Positions 35,311-43,749 of a DNA stretch of 64,000 nucleotides are shown here, in pieces. Below the pieces are notes generated by a model, which searched no databases, was not told where the DNA came from, and worked only from the letters and a program-made list of their open reading frames with translations. The DNA is taken from contig CP050890.1 of the NCBI GenBank assembly GCA_016745215.1, positions 5,394,001 to 5,458,000 on the forward strand, given 5' to 3'. The number at the start of each line of letters is the position of its first letter. Position 1 is the first letter of the stretch. A program made the translations under genes and the position numbers. Source of the DNA: Thiohalocapsa sp. PB-PSB1 (GTDB taxonomy: Bacteria > Pseudomonadota > Gammaproteobacteria > Chromatiales > Chromatiaceae).

Positions 35311-37124
35311 CTTAAGAGTGCCGAGTTTCTTCTATTAAAATCAAAAGGGCAAGAGTTATCCTGGAATCGCTTCCAAACCAACTGTCGGCGCGATCGAAAC
35401 GCGCCGTTAAGGCCGAGTCAGAGCTAAGCGGCGGCGCCAAGTAGCTTAGATCGATCCGGATCGAGCCTTTCGATGATGAATTTCGCCAGAATAGACCTCT
35501 GGCTCCAATCCAGGAGAAATTCCGGTAGGCTGTGGCGTAACGCCAGGGTGACCACGCGTTCGGATGGTGCCAGACCAGGGCGGATTGTGCGCAACCAGGA
35601 GGCATAAGGATTGCCAAACCAGCCGCGGATGGCATGCTGCCAGGTACTGAGCCAACCCTTGGGCAATGCATCCAGCTTGGACGAAGACATGGTAGGCATG
35701 CAGCTTGCGCTTCACGGCTTGACGGTAAGCCGCCGTTTCTCGGTGCAGGTATTGATCCCCATTACGCCGTTTCAGTGGCTTCATCGCCTTCATCCAGAAA
35801 TGGTAGTGGAATGTCCCAAACACGTGGATCGCCTGCTTGAAGGTGACCTCGATCTTGAAACGCAGCCCATAGAGACGAATGATGTCGATGGCATCCAATG
35901 TGAGGTCTGTCGACATGAGGATGAAACGTCCTCGGTGCGGGTGAATCACAATGACGAAACGCACCAGCTGTCCGGCCGGTCGCCACAGCAGATCATGCAC
36001 GGCATAGCGGAGTATGACCCCTTGTTCGTTATACACGGGGCTCGCTGCTTGCTCGTTCACCAGGCCCTCTTCGAACAACGAGCGCAGCTTGATCTTGCGG
36101 CCATACTTCCGCGGGCGCCCACGCCCACGAGGTTCTGTTGCGTCCTGAACGTAGGGCGTCCAAGCCACGGCATTCGAGCGCACGCGAACCACCAGATGAT
36201 TGCCTTGCGCGAGCAGGCCCTTGACCATCTTCCGACACATGTCATAGCGATCGGCCACGAAGTAGTAGGATTGCTCCATGCCGAGCAGCCCGAGCAGAGC
36301 GATCATCTTGTCCATCAGCGTGCGCTTGTCTCGGTTCGTCTCCACAACGCCCTCATGAATCCGGGCAGTCAGTGGGAGCGCAAAGATGCTCTGTGCCGCC
36401 TGGATCAGAACCGCGACTGCCTGGAACGAATGGCCCATGATGTACTCGGGTTTGGTGTTCGACTCCGACTCCTGATGTAACGACTTCACTGCCGGCATCT
36501 TTCGGCCCTGCTTGCCGACCTTGATCCCATCGCCCACGAGCACCAACCGACCATTGACCTGAATCACCCCTGGGAACAGCTTCAGGACCACCTTGGTCCA
36601 GATTGCCAATCAGCGGTCCAGCTTCACTGCGCTGCTGTGAAAGCTGTCAAGCAGAGAATCGTAGCACTGCTCCTGCAGGCCAAGGGCGCGCACGATGCTC
36701 GTGACCCCAAGGTTGTCCGTGCGCACTGACAGACCGGCGACGCTGACAACGAACCAAAAGAACGTCTGATCGCGGGAAAACGCTGGCCGTAGCAACGAAA
36801 TGATCTCCCACCAATAGAACCACAATTGCATGACAAACACCTCGAGTAGAGTCTACACAGGTGCTATAACTAGAGTCACTCAACACGATAACCAGATATG
36901 CCCTTTTGTTTTTGGTGTGTGAGTGCTGGCTCTAAACGAAAGGGACAGCTTTGATGTCACGTGAGAGGACTATAGATCCTTCCGGAATGTCTACCCATTG
37001 GTTTATCGATATGACGGACATCGGCAGCAGCAACCCCGCCACGACCGTATTTTCACTTGCACGGATGGGGCTGCTTCAAGGAACAGATTGCTGCCAGATT
37101 GCTGGAGAACTCGGTACTCTCAAG
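35311..37124 (-). mobile_element. Flanking insertion sequence, copy 1 (1814 bp)
   Basis: Ends CTTAAGAGTGCCGAG (left) and CTCGGTACTCTCAAG (right) are imperfect inverted repeats. It matches copy 2 (51402-53215) over its full length with roughly 16 base differences seen by eye. About 280 bases beyond the transposase start are non-coding and could carry an outward promoter toward the cargo operon that begins at 37216. Confidence 0.9.
35446..36840 (-). CDS. DDE transposase with in-frame TGA (copy 1)
   Basis: 464 codons. Codons 1-76 (MFVMQLWFYWWEIISLLRPA ... SSAVKLDR) end at TGA (36610-36612), and the same frame continues directly as LAIWTKVVLKLFPGVIQVNG. Related transposases have Trp or another residue at this spot. 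The catalytic core shows VLVGDGIKVGKQGRKMP, YYFVADRYDMCRKMVKG (Asp) and YGLRFKIEVTFKQAIHVFG (Glu). Family is within the IS4/IS701-like supergroup, not settled. Copy 2 has the same TGA, so either the codon is read through or transposition relied on a helper. Confidence 0.8.
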
Positions 37125-37215
37125 TAAATAGAAGATATGTTCATAATGCTTGCAGAAAGTGTTAAAGTGTTTTCTGTCCGTAGCATTCTTCTTGCTTAAG
37201 GTGTTGGCGAAACTT

Positions 37216-37575
37216 ATGACCATCGTGATTCATAGCATTATTCCATGTGATATGGATGAAAAGGCGAAGCAGTTCTATGCCGAACTCTTCCCGAACTGGC
37301 GCTTCCAGTCCATGCCGCCCAATCAGTTCTGGGAGATAACGGACCAGGATGGGCATTACCCTCATGCAGTCTATCTGGCCATGATGAAAGGCCCCCGGAC
37401 CCCTGCACAGCCGACCAATTACTTCACCGTTCCGGACATTGATGTCTATGCCGACAGGGCCGTGTCTCTGGGTGGGGAAGTGGTTGTTCCTAAGACCCCG
37501 GTTCCCGGTAAGGGCTATTATTCCGAGCTGCGGGACGTACTTGGAAACCCCTTCGGATTCTGGCAGGACGAGTAG
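37216..37575 (+). CDS. VOC (glyoxalase/dioxygenase-fold) protein
   Basis: 119 residues from ATG 37216. One VOC domain: VIHSIIPCDMDEKAKQFYAE, PNQFWEITDQDGHYPHAVYL, TNYFTVPDIDVYADRAVSLG and SELRDVLGNPFGFWQDE. The typical metal ligands His and Glu are present in part (HSIIPC, ELRDVLGNPFGF). VOC proteins bind metals and small ligands, with glyoxalase, dioxygenase or resistance functions; the role here is unknown. First gene of the four-gene cargo operon; next gene starts nine bases after the stop. Confidence 0.85.
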   Translation: MTIVIHSIIPCDMDEKAKQFYAELFPNWRFQSMPPNQFWEITDQDGHYPHAVYLAMMKGPRTPAQPTNYFTVPDIDVYADRAVSLGGEVVVPKTPVPGKGYYSELRDVLGNPFGFWQDE

Positions 37576-37584
37576 GAAAAAGGC

Positions 37585-38007
37585 ATGGCTGACCCCAAAC
37601 CTATGGATACGAATACACTTTATAAGATTTTCACCTTCATCAGAAGCCAGTGGGGGACGTCCGATGGCGTCAGCGAGGATCAGTTTGAACTGATTGTCGG
37701 CTATAAGGCGAACTCCGATCCGGCCTATGCCTTTTACTATACCGTAGCCGTGGCGACTTACGAGGCACTGCTGAAAAAACTGGGTAACGAGGAAGCGGCC
37801 CTGACTGCCCTGTACCAGGAAAATCAACAGCCGGACCCGGCCAATCAAGACATCGCACAATACGTACTTGGTGAATTCCTGACCATGAACATCGCTTTTG
37901 GCGGCTTCAGCCTTTTTGGATATGAAAACTTCCGGGGCTGGATGGGCGGCGGCAGTTTCGAGGATACGCCCCCGCCTTACCGGACGGCCACCGGGGAGAC
38001 TGAGTAA
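37585..38007 (+). CDS. Probable small subunit of the GMC oxidoreductase
   Basis: 140 residues. No signal peptide. The C-terminal half (TMNIAFGGFSLFGYENFRGW, MGGGSFEDTPPPYR) resembles the ending of gluconate/sorbitol/glucose dehydrogenase small subunits, where aromatic and glycine residues pack against the flavoprotein. Unlike those, it lacks a Tat signal. Its stop overlaps the GMC start (TAATG), strong evidence of coupling. Family assignment is by position and pattern, not by a clear motif. Confidence 0.6.
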   Translation: MADPKPMDTNTLYKIFTFIRSQWGTSDGVSEDQFELIVGYKANSDPAYAFYYTVAVATYEALLKKLGNEEAALTALYQENQQPDPANQDIAQYVLGEFLTMNIAFGGFSLFGYENFRGWMGGGSFEDTPPPYRTATGETE

Positions 38008-39569
38008 TGAAAATAGTCATTGTCGGCTCCGGAGTCGTTGGCTCCGTGGTCGCGGAATCGATCCTGTCAGCCGGATTGGGAACGGTTACCATGCTGGAAG
38101 CCGGGCCTGAAATTCCCATGGCCAATGCGGCGGACTGGTTCAACCTGGTGACCGGAAGCCCCGCACCCTATGAAAAATGCTATGACCAGACCGGAGACTA
38201 TGCCTCCGTCGCCGATACGCCGCAGGATAAATGGCAGATCACCGGGGGACGGGTTCTGGGTCGGGGCGGCTCCACCCTGCACTGGGGCGGATGGGTGCCG
38301 CGCTTCATGCCGGAAGATTTCCAGTATCATACCAATACGGGCCAGGGGCTGGACTGGCCCTATGGGTACATTGCCCTGGAACCCTATTACTGCGCCGCGG
38401 AGACCTTCCTGGGCGTCAGCGGTGATTCCAGCGACCAGAACCCGCCCAGAAGCCAGAACTATCCTTATTCTGCCGCCCCCTATCCCCTGATGATGCAACC
38501 CATCATGACGGCCATGGAGGCCCTGGGGATGACTTATGCCCACATGCCCGTCAGCCGTTATGGCAAGGGAGCGACGGATCGGACTCCCTGCCGTACGACG
38601 GGAACCTGCAAGTATTGTCCGATCAGTGCCCGCTATACGGGGGACCAGTCCCTGGACAGCTTGTCCGCACAGTCGGACTTCTCCCTGATCCTGAATGCCC
38701 CGGCGAAGGAAATCACCATGTCGGACCGCAATACGGTCAGCGGGGTGACATATGTGGATACAACCACGGGGCAGAGCACGACGCTGGAGGCAGATTACGT
38801 CTTCGTCTGTGCAGGAGCCCTGGAAACGCCCAAGCTGCTGCAGAACTCAACCTCCACATGGTGGCCGTCGGGTGTTGGCAATGACCATGACCTGGTGGGC
38901 CGTTACCTGATGGCCAGTCCGTATTTCTTTGCTATGGGAACGATTGCGCAGAATCCGCAGAAGATTCAGTCCGAACTGGGCTTTCCCACCCTGTCTTCCC
39001 GTTATTACGATACGGAGGAATACCAGAAAAAGGGTGGCAAGTTCTATTTCAATACGGACTATGCCCATCCCAACCTGAAAATCAGCGACCTGATGGCCCA
39101 TGGTCAGACCACGGCGCAGATTCAGACAGCGGCGACGGGGGCCATGCAGTTCCAGATTCAGGGAACCATGGCGGCCATTCCCAACTATGATAACCGTGTA
39201 AGTTCAGAAGCGGGGACGACGCGCTTCGGTTTGCCGAAGACCTATATCGACACTCCGGTCCCCCTGTATGACGAGGCTCAGTCGAAGGTCTACCTCCAGG
39301 CCATGGAAAACATTCTGGAAAAAATCGGCTGCACGGGCGTTTCCAGCGGAGGCTACCCCCAGCGGGGTGACCATGCCATGGGAACCTGCCGAATGGCAGC
39401 CTGCGCCGATCAGGGGGTCGTGGATGAAAACTGGAAGGTCTTTGACGTGAATAATCTTTATGTCATGGGCAATGCGACCTTCCCGTCTATGGGGGCGGCC
39501 AATCCGACTCTGACTCTCGTGGCCGCAACCTTCAAGGCCATGAATACCTTTTTATCAGAAAAAAAGTAA
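38007..39569 (+). CDS. GMC-family FAD oxidoreductase with Cys cluster motif
   Basis: 520 residues. Rossmann FAD motif IVIVGSGVVGSVVAESILSA at residues 3-22 and TMLEAGPEIP after it. GGRVLGRGGSTLHWGGWVPR is the GMC ribityl loop. TPCRTTGTCKYCPISARY (about residues 191-208) places three Cys where the glucose and gluconate dehydrogenase large subunits hold a 3Fe-4S cluster. C-terminal GDHAMGTCRMA and NATFPSMGAANPTLTLVAAT carry the active-site His and the FAD tail. No signal peptide, so cytoplasmic, unlike the secreted relatives. The substrate, perhaps a sugar or alcohol, is unknown. Confidence 0.9.
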   Translation: MKIVIVGSGVVGSVVAESILSAGLGTVTMLEAGPEIPMANAADWFNLVTGSPAPYEKCYDQTGDYASVADTPQDKWQITGGRVLGRGGSTLHWGGWVPRFMPEDFQYHTNTGQGLDWPYGYIALEPYYCAAETFLGVSGDSSDQNPPRSQNYPYSAAPYPLMMQPIMTAMEALGMTYAHMPVSRYGKGATDRTPCRTTGTCKYCPISARYTGDQSLDSLSAQSDFSLILNAPAKEITMSDRNTVSGVTYVDTTTGQSTTLEADYVFVCAGALETPKLLQNSTSTWWPSGVGNDHDLVGRYLMASPYFFAMGTIAQNPQKIQSELGFPTLSSRYYDTEEYQKKGGKFYFNTDYAHPNLKISDLMAHGQTTAQIQTAATGAMQFQIQGTMAAIPNYDNRVSSEAGTTRFGLPKTYIDTPVPLYDEAQSKVYLQAMENILEKIGCTGVSSGGYPQRGDHAMGTCRMAACADQGVVDENWKVFDVNNLYVMGNATFPSMGAANPTLTLVAATFKAMNTFLSEKK

Positions 39570-39587
39570 ACTCCTGGGAAGATCAAT

Positions 39588-40796
39588 ATGTGGGCGGTCA
39601 ATTCAGTCAAGATCAATTCGCCAAGCGTCGGGCAGGTTAAACTCAGTGACGGTGGCGTGCTGGATGCGGTTCGGGGACCGGAAGGAGCTTCCTTCCGCCT
39701 GCTGACGGCCATAGGCTATCTGGACATCACAGATACGGGACATCAGACGGGCGGCCCCCATTACTGGCAGCTTGTCATCAACGGCACGATTTACTGGTAC
39801 GACGGCCAGGGAGCCATTGATTTTACCTTTAACGGAAACGGTAGCTATACGGTGACCGGAGACGACAATAAATTCACGGGCCAACTCCAGCCTTTTCCCA
39901 GTGTCAGCCCGGATGATGCAAAGAACTTCGACTGGATGATGCAGGAAAAATACATTCCCTATCAGAACATTCCGGATGAGCCGGGCAAGACCACGGCGGA
40001 ACTCAAAGCCCTGGGAAAACAGTATTTTCCCTTCAGCCCCTACAGCTTTGAACTGGCCATGTCCGTCTATGACTGGACGACGGCGGACTTTACCCGCATT
40101 GATTTCCTCAACATGTTCACCTACACGGGAGTCAGCGGGGAACCCCAGGACATGGACAGTATCGCCAATAGCATCTGGACGGCCAACTGGCCCCCCTATA
40201 CGCCGCAGAGCGCCGACTATATGAATTCCTTCATGATTGTTCCGGCCAATTCCCTGCAGGAAGTCCAGTCAAAGCTGGCGGATAAAATTGACAGTCTGAA
40301 AACCAACAATGTCTCGGAGGTCAATATCATCCGCGCGGCCCTCAGGACTATGCCCCGGACAAGCGTGATCGCCAAGCCCGCCCTGTACAGCGGCCAGGTC
40401 GCCATCGCCAACCTGGGAACCAGCCACTTTGCCACCTATTTCAGCCAGCTTCCGAACAATTCGGACTCCTCTCAGCCGCCGCTGGAAATGGACATTTCCG
40501 AGGCGGTTAAAACCTTTATGGCACAGGGCGATACGATTACCTTGAAGTCTTTCATGTCCTTCACGGATTCTCGCGAAGATGCCATGCATTATTCCAACGG
40601 CATCCTGATTTCCGTCATTCCTCCCGACGGGGCAGTGGTGTGGGAGCAGGCGACCTATATCACTCCCCTGTCAGACGGGCCAGACAAAACCGAATACCTG
40701 TTCGACGTGGGCACGACCTTCAAGATTCTGGACGTGCAGGATACGACGTATGACGGCAAGGATATCTTCGCCTTTTCCCTGCAGGTGATCGCCTGA
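39588..40796 (+). CDS. Unknown protein with ADP-ribosyltransferase-like C-terminus
   Basis: 402 residues, no signal peptide. Residues about 1-110 are strand-rich (VGQVKLSDGG, FRLLTAIGYLDITD, YWQLVINGTIYWYDGQ). Residues about 240-402 follow the ART order: TSVIAKPALYSGQV (R-site position, but Ser for Arg), TLKSFMSFTDSREDAMHYS (STS-like motif), ILISVIPPDGAVV, TPLSDGPDKTEYLFDVGTTF (catalytic Glu as K-T-E rather than E-x-E), and KILDVQD. So it may be an inactive or divergent ART. It follows the GMC gene by 18 bases, in the same operon. Assignment is by pattern, not proven. Confidence 0.5.
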   Translation: MWAVNSVKINSPSVGQVKLSDGGVLDAVRGPEGASFRLLTAIGYLDITDTGHQTGGPHYWQLVINGTIYWYDGQGAIDFTFNGNGSYTVTGDDNKFTGQLQPFPSVSPDDAKNFDWMMQEKYIPYQNIPDEPGKTTAELKALGKQYFPFSPYSFELAMSVYDWTTADFTRIDFLNMFTYTGVSGEPQDMDSIANSIWTANWPPYTPQSADYMNSFMIVPANSLQEVQSKLADKIDSLKTNNVSEVNIIRAALRTMPRTSVIAKPALYSGQVAIANLGTSHFATYFSQLPNNSDSSQPPLEMDISEAVKTFMAQGDTITLKSFMSFTDSREDAMHYSNGILISVIPPDGAVVWEQATYITPLSDGPDKTEYLFDVGTTFKILDVQDTTYDGKDIFAFSLQVIA

Positions 40797-40878
40797 GTCT
40801 GAAATAGTGAGTCTGAAATAGTGAGTCTGAAATAGTGAGTCTGAAATAGTGAGTCTGAAATAGTGAGTCTGAAATAGA
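40795..40878 (+). repeat. Six tandem 14-bp units TGAGTCTGAAATAG
   Basis: Six near-perfect head-to-tail copies. The first TGA is the stop codon of the gene at 39588-40796. Slippage array at the 3' end of the cargo operon; no terminator is visible in it. Confidence 0.95.
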
Positions 40879-40890
40879 AGGAGGAGGCGT

Positions 40891-41535
40891 TTACCCCGCA
40901 TCTTCCAGGGCTTCTTCCGATTCCATCGAGGCTTCCTCAGCTTCTTCTTCTTGTTTCGCTTTTACGTCGGCCAGTTTGATCTGAAGGTCGGTCAGTTTGT
41001 CGCTGCGGCCTTCAAAAAACTTGGGGTCGGCCATGGCTTCTTCCAGCTTTGCACACTCCGTCTGCCGTTTTTCAAGTTCCCGTTCCGCAGCCTTGGCGGC
41101 CTTGCGCAGGGGAGCCTGGGCGGCACGCTGGGCCGCGCGGTCTTTGCGGTTGGCTTTTTTCGCATCGACCTTGACGGTTTCCTGCTTATCAGCCCTTCTT
41201 GCTTCACGGCGTTTTTCCAGCAACAGCTTTTAATAATCGTTCAGGTCTCCGCCAAAGCTAGAGCAGGTTCCCTCATCCACGATCCACAGGCGGTCGCAGG
41301 TAAGCTCCAGCAGGTGGGGATCGTGGCTGACCAGGATCACGGCTCCTTCGTAGGCATTGATGGCCTGGATCAGGGCCTCGCGCGTATCCACGTCCAGGTG
41401 GTTGGTCGGCTTATCAAGTAGCAGAAGGTCCGGCTGGGAAAACAGGGCGGCGGCCAGGGCCACGCGCATCTGCCAGCCACCGGAAAAGTCTGAGCAGGGA
41501 CGATCCTGGTCGGCGGCGGAAAACCCAAGGTCCAA
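40891..41535 (-). pseudogene. ABC-F ATPase, C-terminal part, broken
   Basis: Second ABC domain: signature FSGGWQMRVALAAALFS, Walker B LLLLDKPTNHLDVDTREAL where the catalytic Glu is Lys, switch VILVSHDPHLLEL. A TAA at 41230 interrupts the frame before the coiled-coil tail KLLLEKRREARRADKQETVK and the Lys/Ala-rich ending. The N-terminal half is missing. Relatives protect ribosomes or act in translation. The missing Glu means it could not work even if read through. Confidence 0.85.
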
Positions 41536-41679
41536 GTTATGGGGTCAGGTCTTGTCTCTTGCGCGCTTGACCTCTTCATGCAAAAGACAAGACCTGATAA
41601 TCATCTAGCCGACTCCACCCCGTAAGCTACAGTTGGGTTAACAGTATCCAACAACCACAGCCCCGAGGAGGAATCGACG
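41536..41679. repeat. Inverted repeat at the edge of the IS110 fragment
   Basis: TCAGGTCTTGTCT (near 41546) and AGACAAGACCTGA (near 41585) are exact inverted repeats about 27 bases apart. They lie between the ABC-F remnant and the IS110 fragment and probably mark the IS110 element end or its insertion target. Confidence 0.6.
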
Positions 41680-41934
41680 ATGACACTGTACGGCGGAATC
41701 GATCTTCATTCAAACAACAACGTTGTGGCCCTTATCAGATGAAACGGATCAGGTCGTGTATCGCAAACGGCTGAGCAATGATGTGGAGGCAGTCCTTGAA
41801 GCGCTGGCGCCGTATCAAGACGAGATCAGCGGCCTGGTCGTGGAGTCGATGTACAACTGGTATTGGCTGGTGGATGCGTTGATGGAGGCTGGCTACGAGA
41901 TGCACCTGGCCAACACCGCGGCGATCGTGCAGAC
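41680..41934 (+). pseudogene. IS110-family transposase, N-terminal fragment
   Basis: GAGGAGG precedes ATG 41680. MTLYGGIDLHSNNNVVALI is the IS110 DEDD-type opening; a frameshift follows, then DETDQVVYRKRLSNDVEAVL, GLVVESMYNWYWLVDALMEA and HLANTAAIVQ. The gene is cut at 41935 by the sequence ACGGATAGGAAATCCAAG. Confidence 0.9.
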
Positions 41935-42215
41935 GGATAGGAAATCCAAGCCACCCTGCACGTCCAGGTTGGCCCGAGGAAGGAGGTTAGCGTGGGTGGG
42001 GTGCGGGGTCAACGCCCAACTGCGGGGCTGACGGGCGTCGGGGCGGTGCAGGCGCGCGCGTTCTGGGGTGCTGGCGCATGCATCTTCGGGGCAGGGTGAC
42101 ACCGGCAGACGAGAGGGGCTGCGCCGTTCCCTGCGAGAGACGGCGGCTACCAGGAGACGCGCTGATCGAACTCGAAGTCGGACTCGGGCTGCTCAAGGAG
42201 GTCCCAGTCCGGCAT
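41935..42215 (+). repeat. Large inverted repeat, left arm
   Basis: About 280 bp starting ACGGATAGGAAATCCAAG and matching 47690-47965 in reverse complement with scattered differences. Includes the words GAGGAAGGAGGTT, TGCGGGGTCAACGCCCAACT, CATCTTCGGGGCAGGGTGAC and TACCAGGAGACGCGCTGATC. Confidence 0.9.
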
Positions 42216-42383
42216 TGGCTCGGGTGCCTCGTCCCAGGCGGGCGGTCCGCGAGCGGGCGAGATCGGGGGTGGACGCGGCGGCTCACCGATATGGGTAAGA
42301 ATCTGCTGGCTCTCCCGGATCTCCTGGGACTGTTGTATCATGTAGATCAACAACTTGAGAACCGCCTGTCGCTGAAACCCCAT
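42147..42383 (-). CDS. Small conserved ORF of mobile-element type
   Basis: 78 residues: MGFQRQAVLKLLIYMIQQSQ, EIRESQQILTHIGEPPRPPP, ISPARGPPAWDEAPEPMPDW and a tail ending FEFDQRVSW. I have seen this proline-rich ending pattern in small ORFs near IS and Rpn-type elements but cannot name a function. Its last 20 codons lie in the inverted-repeat arm; the right arm holds a second copy of that tail (47694-47753, plus strand). Probably a leftover of one element present twice. Confidence 0.45.
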   Translation of the reverse strand: MGFQRQAVLKLLIYMIQQSQEIRESQQILTHIGEPPRPPPISPARGPPAWDEAPEPMPDWDLLEQPESDFEFDQRVSW

Positions 42384-42393
42384 CTGGACGCTG

Positions 42394-43662
42394 TTGATAA
42401 TGACATTTGATAAAGAGACCCTTCAGACGCTTTTAAATCTTCCTGATATCGCCGTTGATCGCGTGGTGCTCGGCGAGCGCAAGACACTTAAAGTCTATGT
42501 GCATAGCACACTGGAGGGTACGAACTGTCATCGCTGTGGTCGGCCAATCGATCATGAGTATGGCCATGGTCAAGAGATAGAGTTACGCCATTTGCCATTA
42601 TTCGCGTATACAGTTGTTCTTATTTTGAGGCCGAAGCGTTATCAATGCCACTTCTGCGAAGGGCGTCCGACAACGAGCCAAACGCTGTCATGGTACACGC
42701 GGCGCTCCCGAGTGACAAAAGCATTCGAACAGCAGATGCTGCTGGAGTTGATCAACAGTACGCTCGAGGATGTCAGTCGCAAGCATGCCATTGGTGTCGA
42801 CGCACTGCAGGGTATTTTGGATCGAAACATGGCGTGCGATGTCGATTGGAACGCAATTGAACGCTTGGAGGTCATTGGCATTGATGAGATTGCGTTGAAA
42901 AAGGGTCATCGTGATTTTGTCGTTGTGATCAGCGCTTACATTAACGAGACATTGCATGTCATCGGTCTGCTCGGCGACCGCACCAAGGCCACCGTACAGG
43001 AGTTTTTTCTCAGCATTCCCAAGCGCTTGCGACGCACCGTCCAGAGTGTTTGCTCGGACCTTTATCAAGGTTTCATCGGTGCCGCTAAAGCCGTGTTCGG
43101 CAAGCGCGTACACATTTGCGCGGATCGGTTCCATGTTGCCAAGCTGTACCGAAATGGACTGGAAAAACTGCGCAAAAGCGAATGGAAACGGCTGTGTCAT
43201 ATCCTCTCCGAAGAAGAGCGCAAGTCATTCAAGAACGTGCATTGGCTGCTGCGTCAGCGTCGCGCCGATCTGAATGCAGATGAGCGACGCATGCTGAATC
43301 GGCTCTTTCGCTATTCACCAAAATTACAAGAAGCTTATGAGGCTTGCGAATCACTCACTGCCATCTATGAAAGCCGCCTATCAAAAGGTCAGGGTAAGCG
43401 CAAACTGCGTGGCTGGATGGAACGTGTCACCAACCGCAAGCTCAGTTGCTTCGATAGCTTCCTCGGGACACTGAATACTCACTTTGAGGAAGTGACGAAT
43501 TATTTTATTGGTCGACACACCAGCGGCTTTGTCGAGGGGTTAAATAATAAGATCAAAGTCATCAAACGCCGCTGCTATGGCATCACCAACCTTGGACACC
43601 TCTATCAAAGGATATGCTTGGATCTCAACGGATATGACCGGTTCGGGGTTGACACATTATAA
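42394..43662 (+). CDS. ISL3-family transposase
   Basis: 422 residues, intact. N-terminal zinc ribbon (NCHRCGRPIDHEYG ... RYQCHFCEGRP), helix-turn-helix (LEDVSRKHAIGVDALQGILD), then the DDE core: EVIGIDEIALKKGHRDFVVV (Asp), SVCSDLYQGFIGAAKAVFG (Asp) and TSGFVEGLNNKIKVIKRRCY (Glu). Length and motif spacing are typical of ISL3. An upstream near-start ATG pair is at 42394/42400. Likely active, though I could not define its terminal repeats. Confidence 0.93.
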   Translation: MIMTFDKETLQTLLNLPDIAVDRVVLGERKTLKVYVHSTLEGTNCHRCGRPIDHEYGHGQEIELRHLPLFAYTVVLILRPKRYQCHFCEGRPTTSQTLSWYTRRSRVTKAFEQQMLLELINSTLEDVSRKHAIGVDALQGILDRNMACDVDWNAIERLEVIGIDEIALKKGHRDFVVVISAYINETLHVIGLLGDRTKATVQEFFLSIPKRLRRTVQSVCSDLYQGFIGAAKAVFGKRVHICADRFHVAKLYRNGLEKLRKSEWKRLCHILSEEERKSFKNVHWLLRQRRADLNADERRMLNRLFRYSPKLQEAYEACESLTAIYESRLSKGQGKRKLRGWMERVTNRKLSCFDSFLGTLNTHFEEVTNYFIGRHTSGFVEGLNNKIKVIKRRCYGITNLGHLYQRICLDLNGYDRFGVDTL

Positions 43663-43749
43663 ATCAATGAGTTACAGAGTTTGCGCTCGACTACATTTTA
43701 ACCTTGATGTGTACGAAAAAATGAGCTTAAGTAGTTGTTTTTCAAATTT

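Noticed and set aside
35611..36480. 289-codon plus-strand frame inside the flanking IS (also 51702-52571)
   Set aside because: Antisense shadow of the transposase; present in both copies only because the copies are alike.
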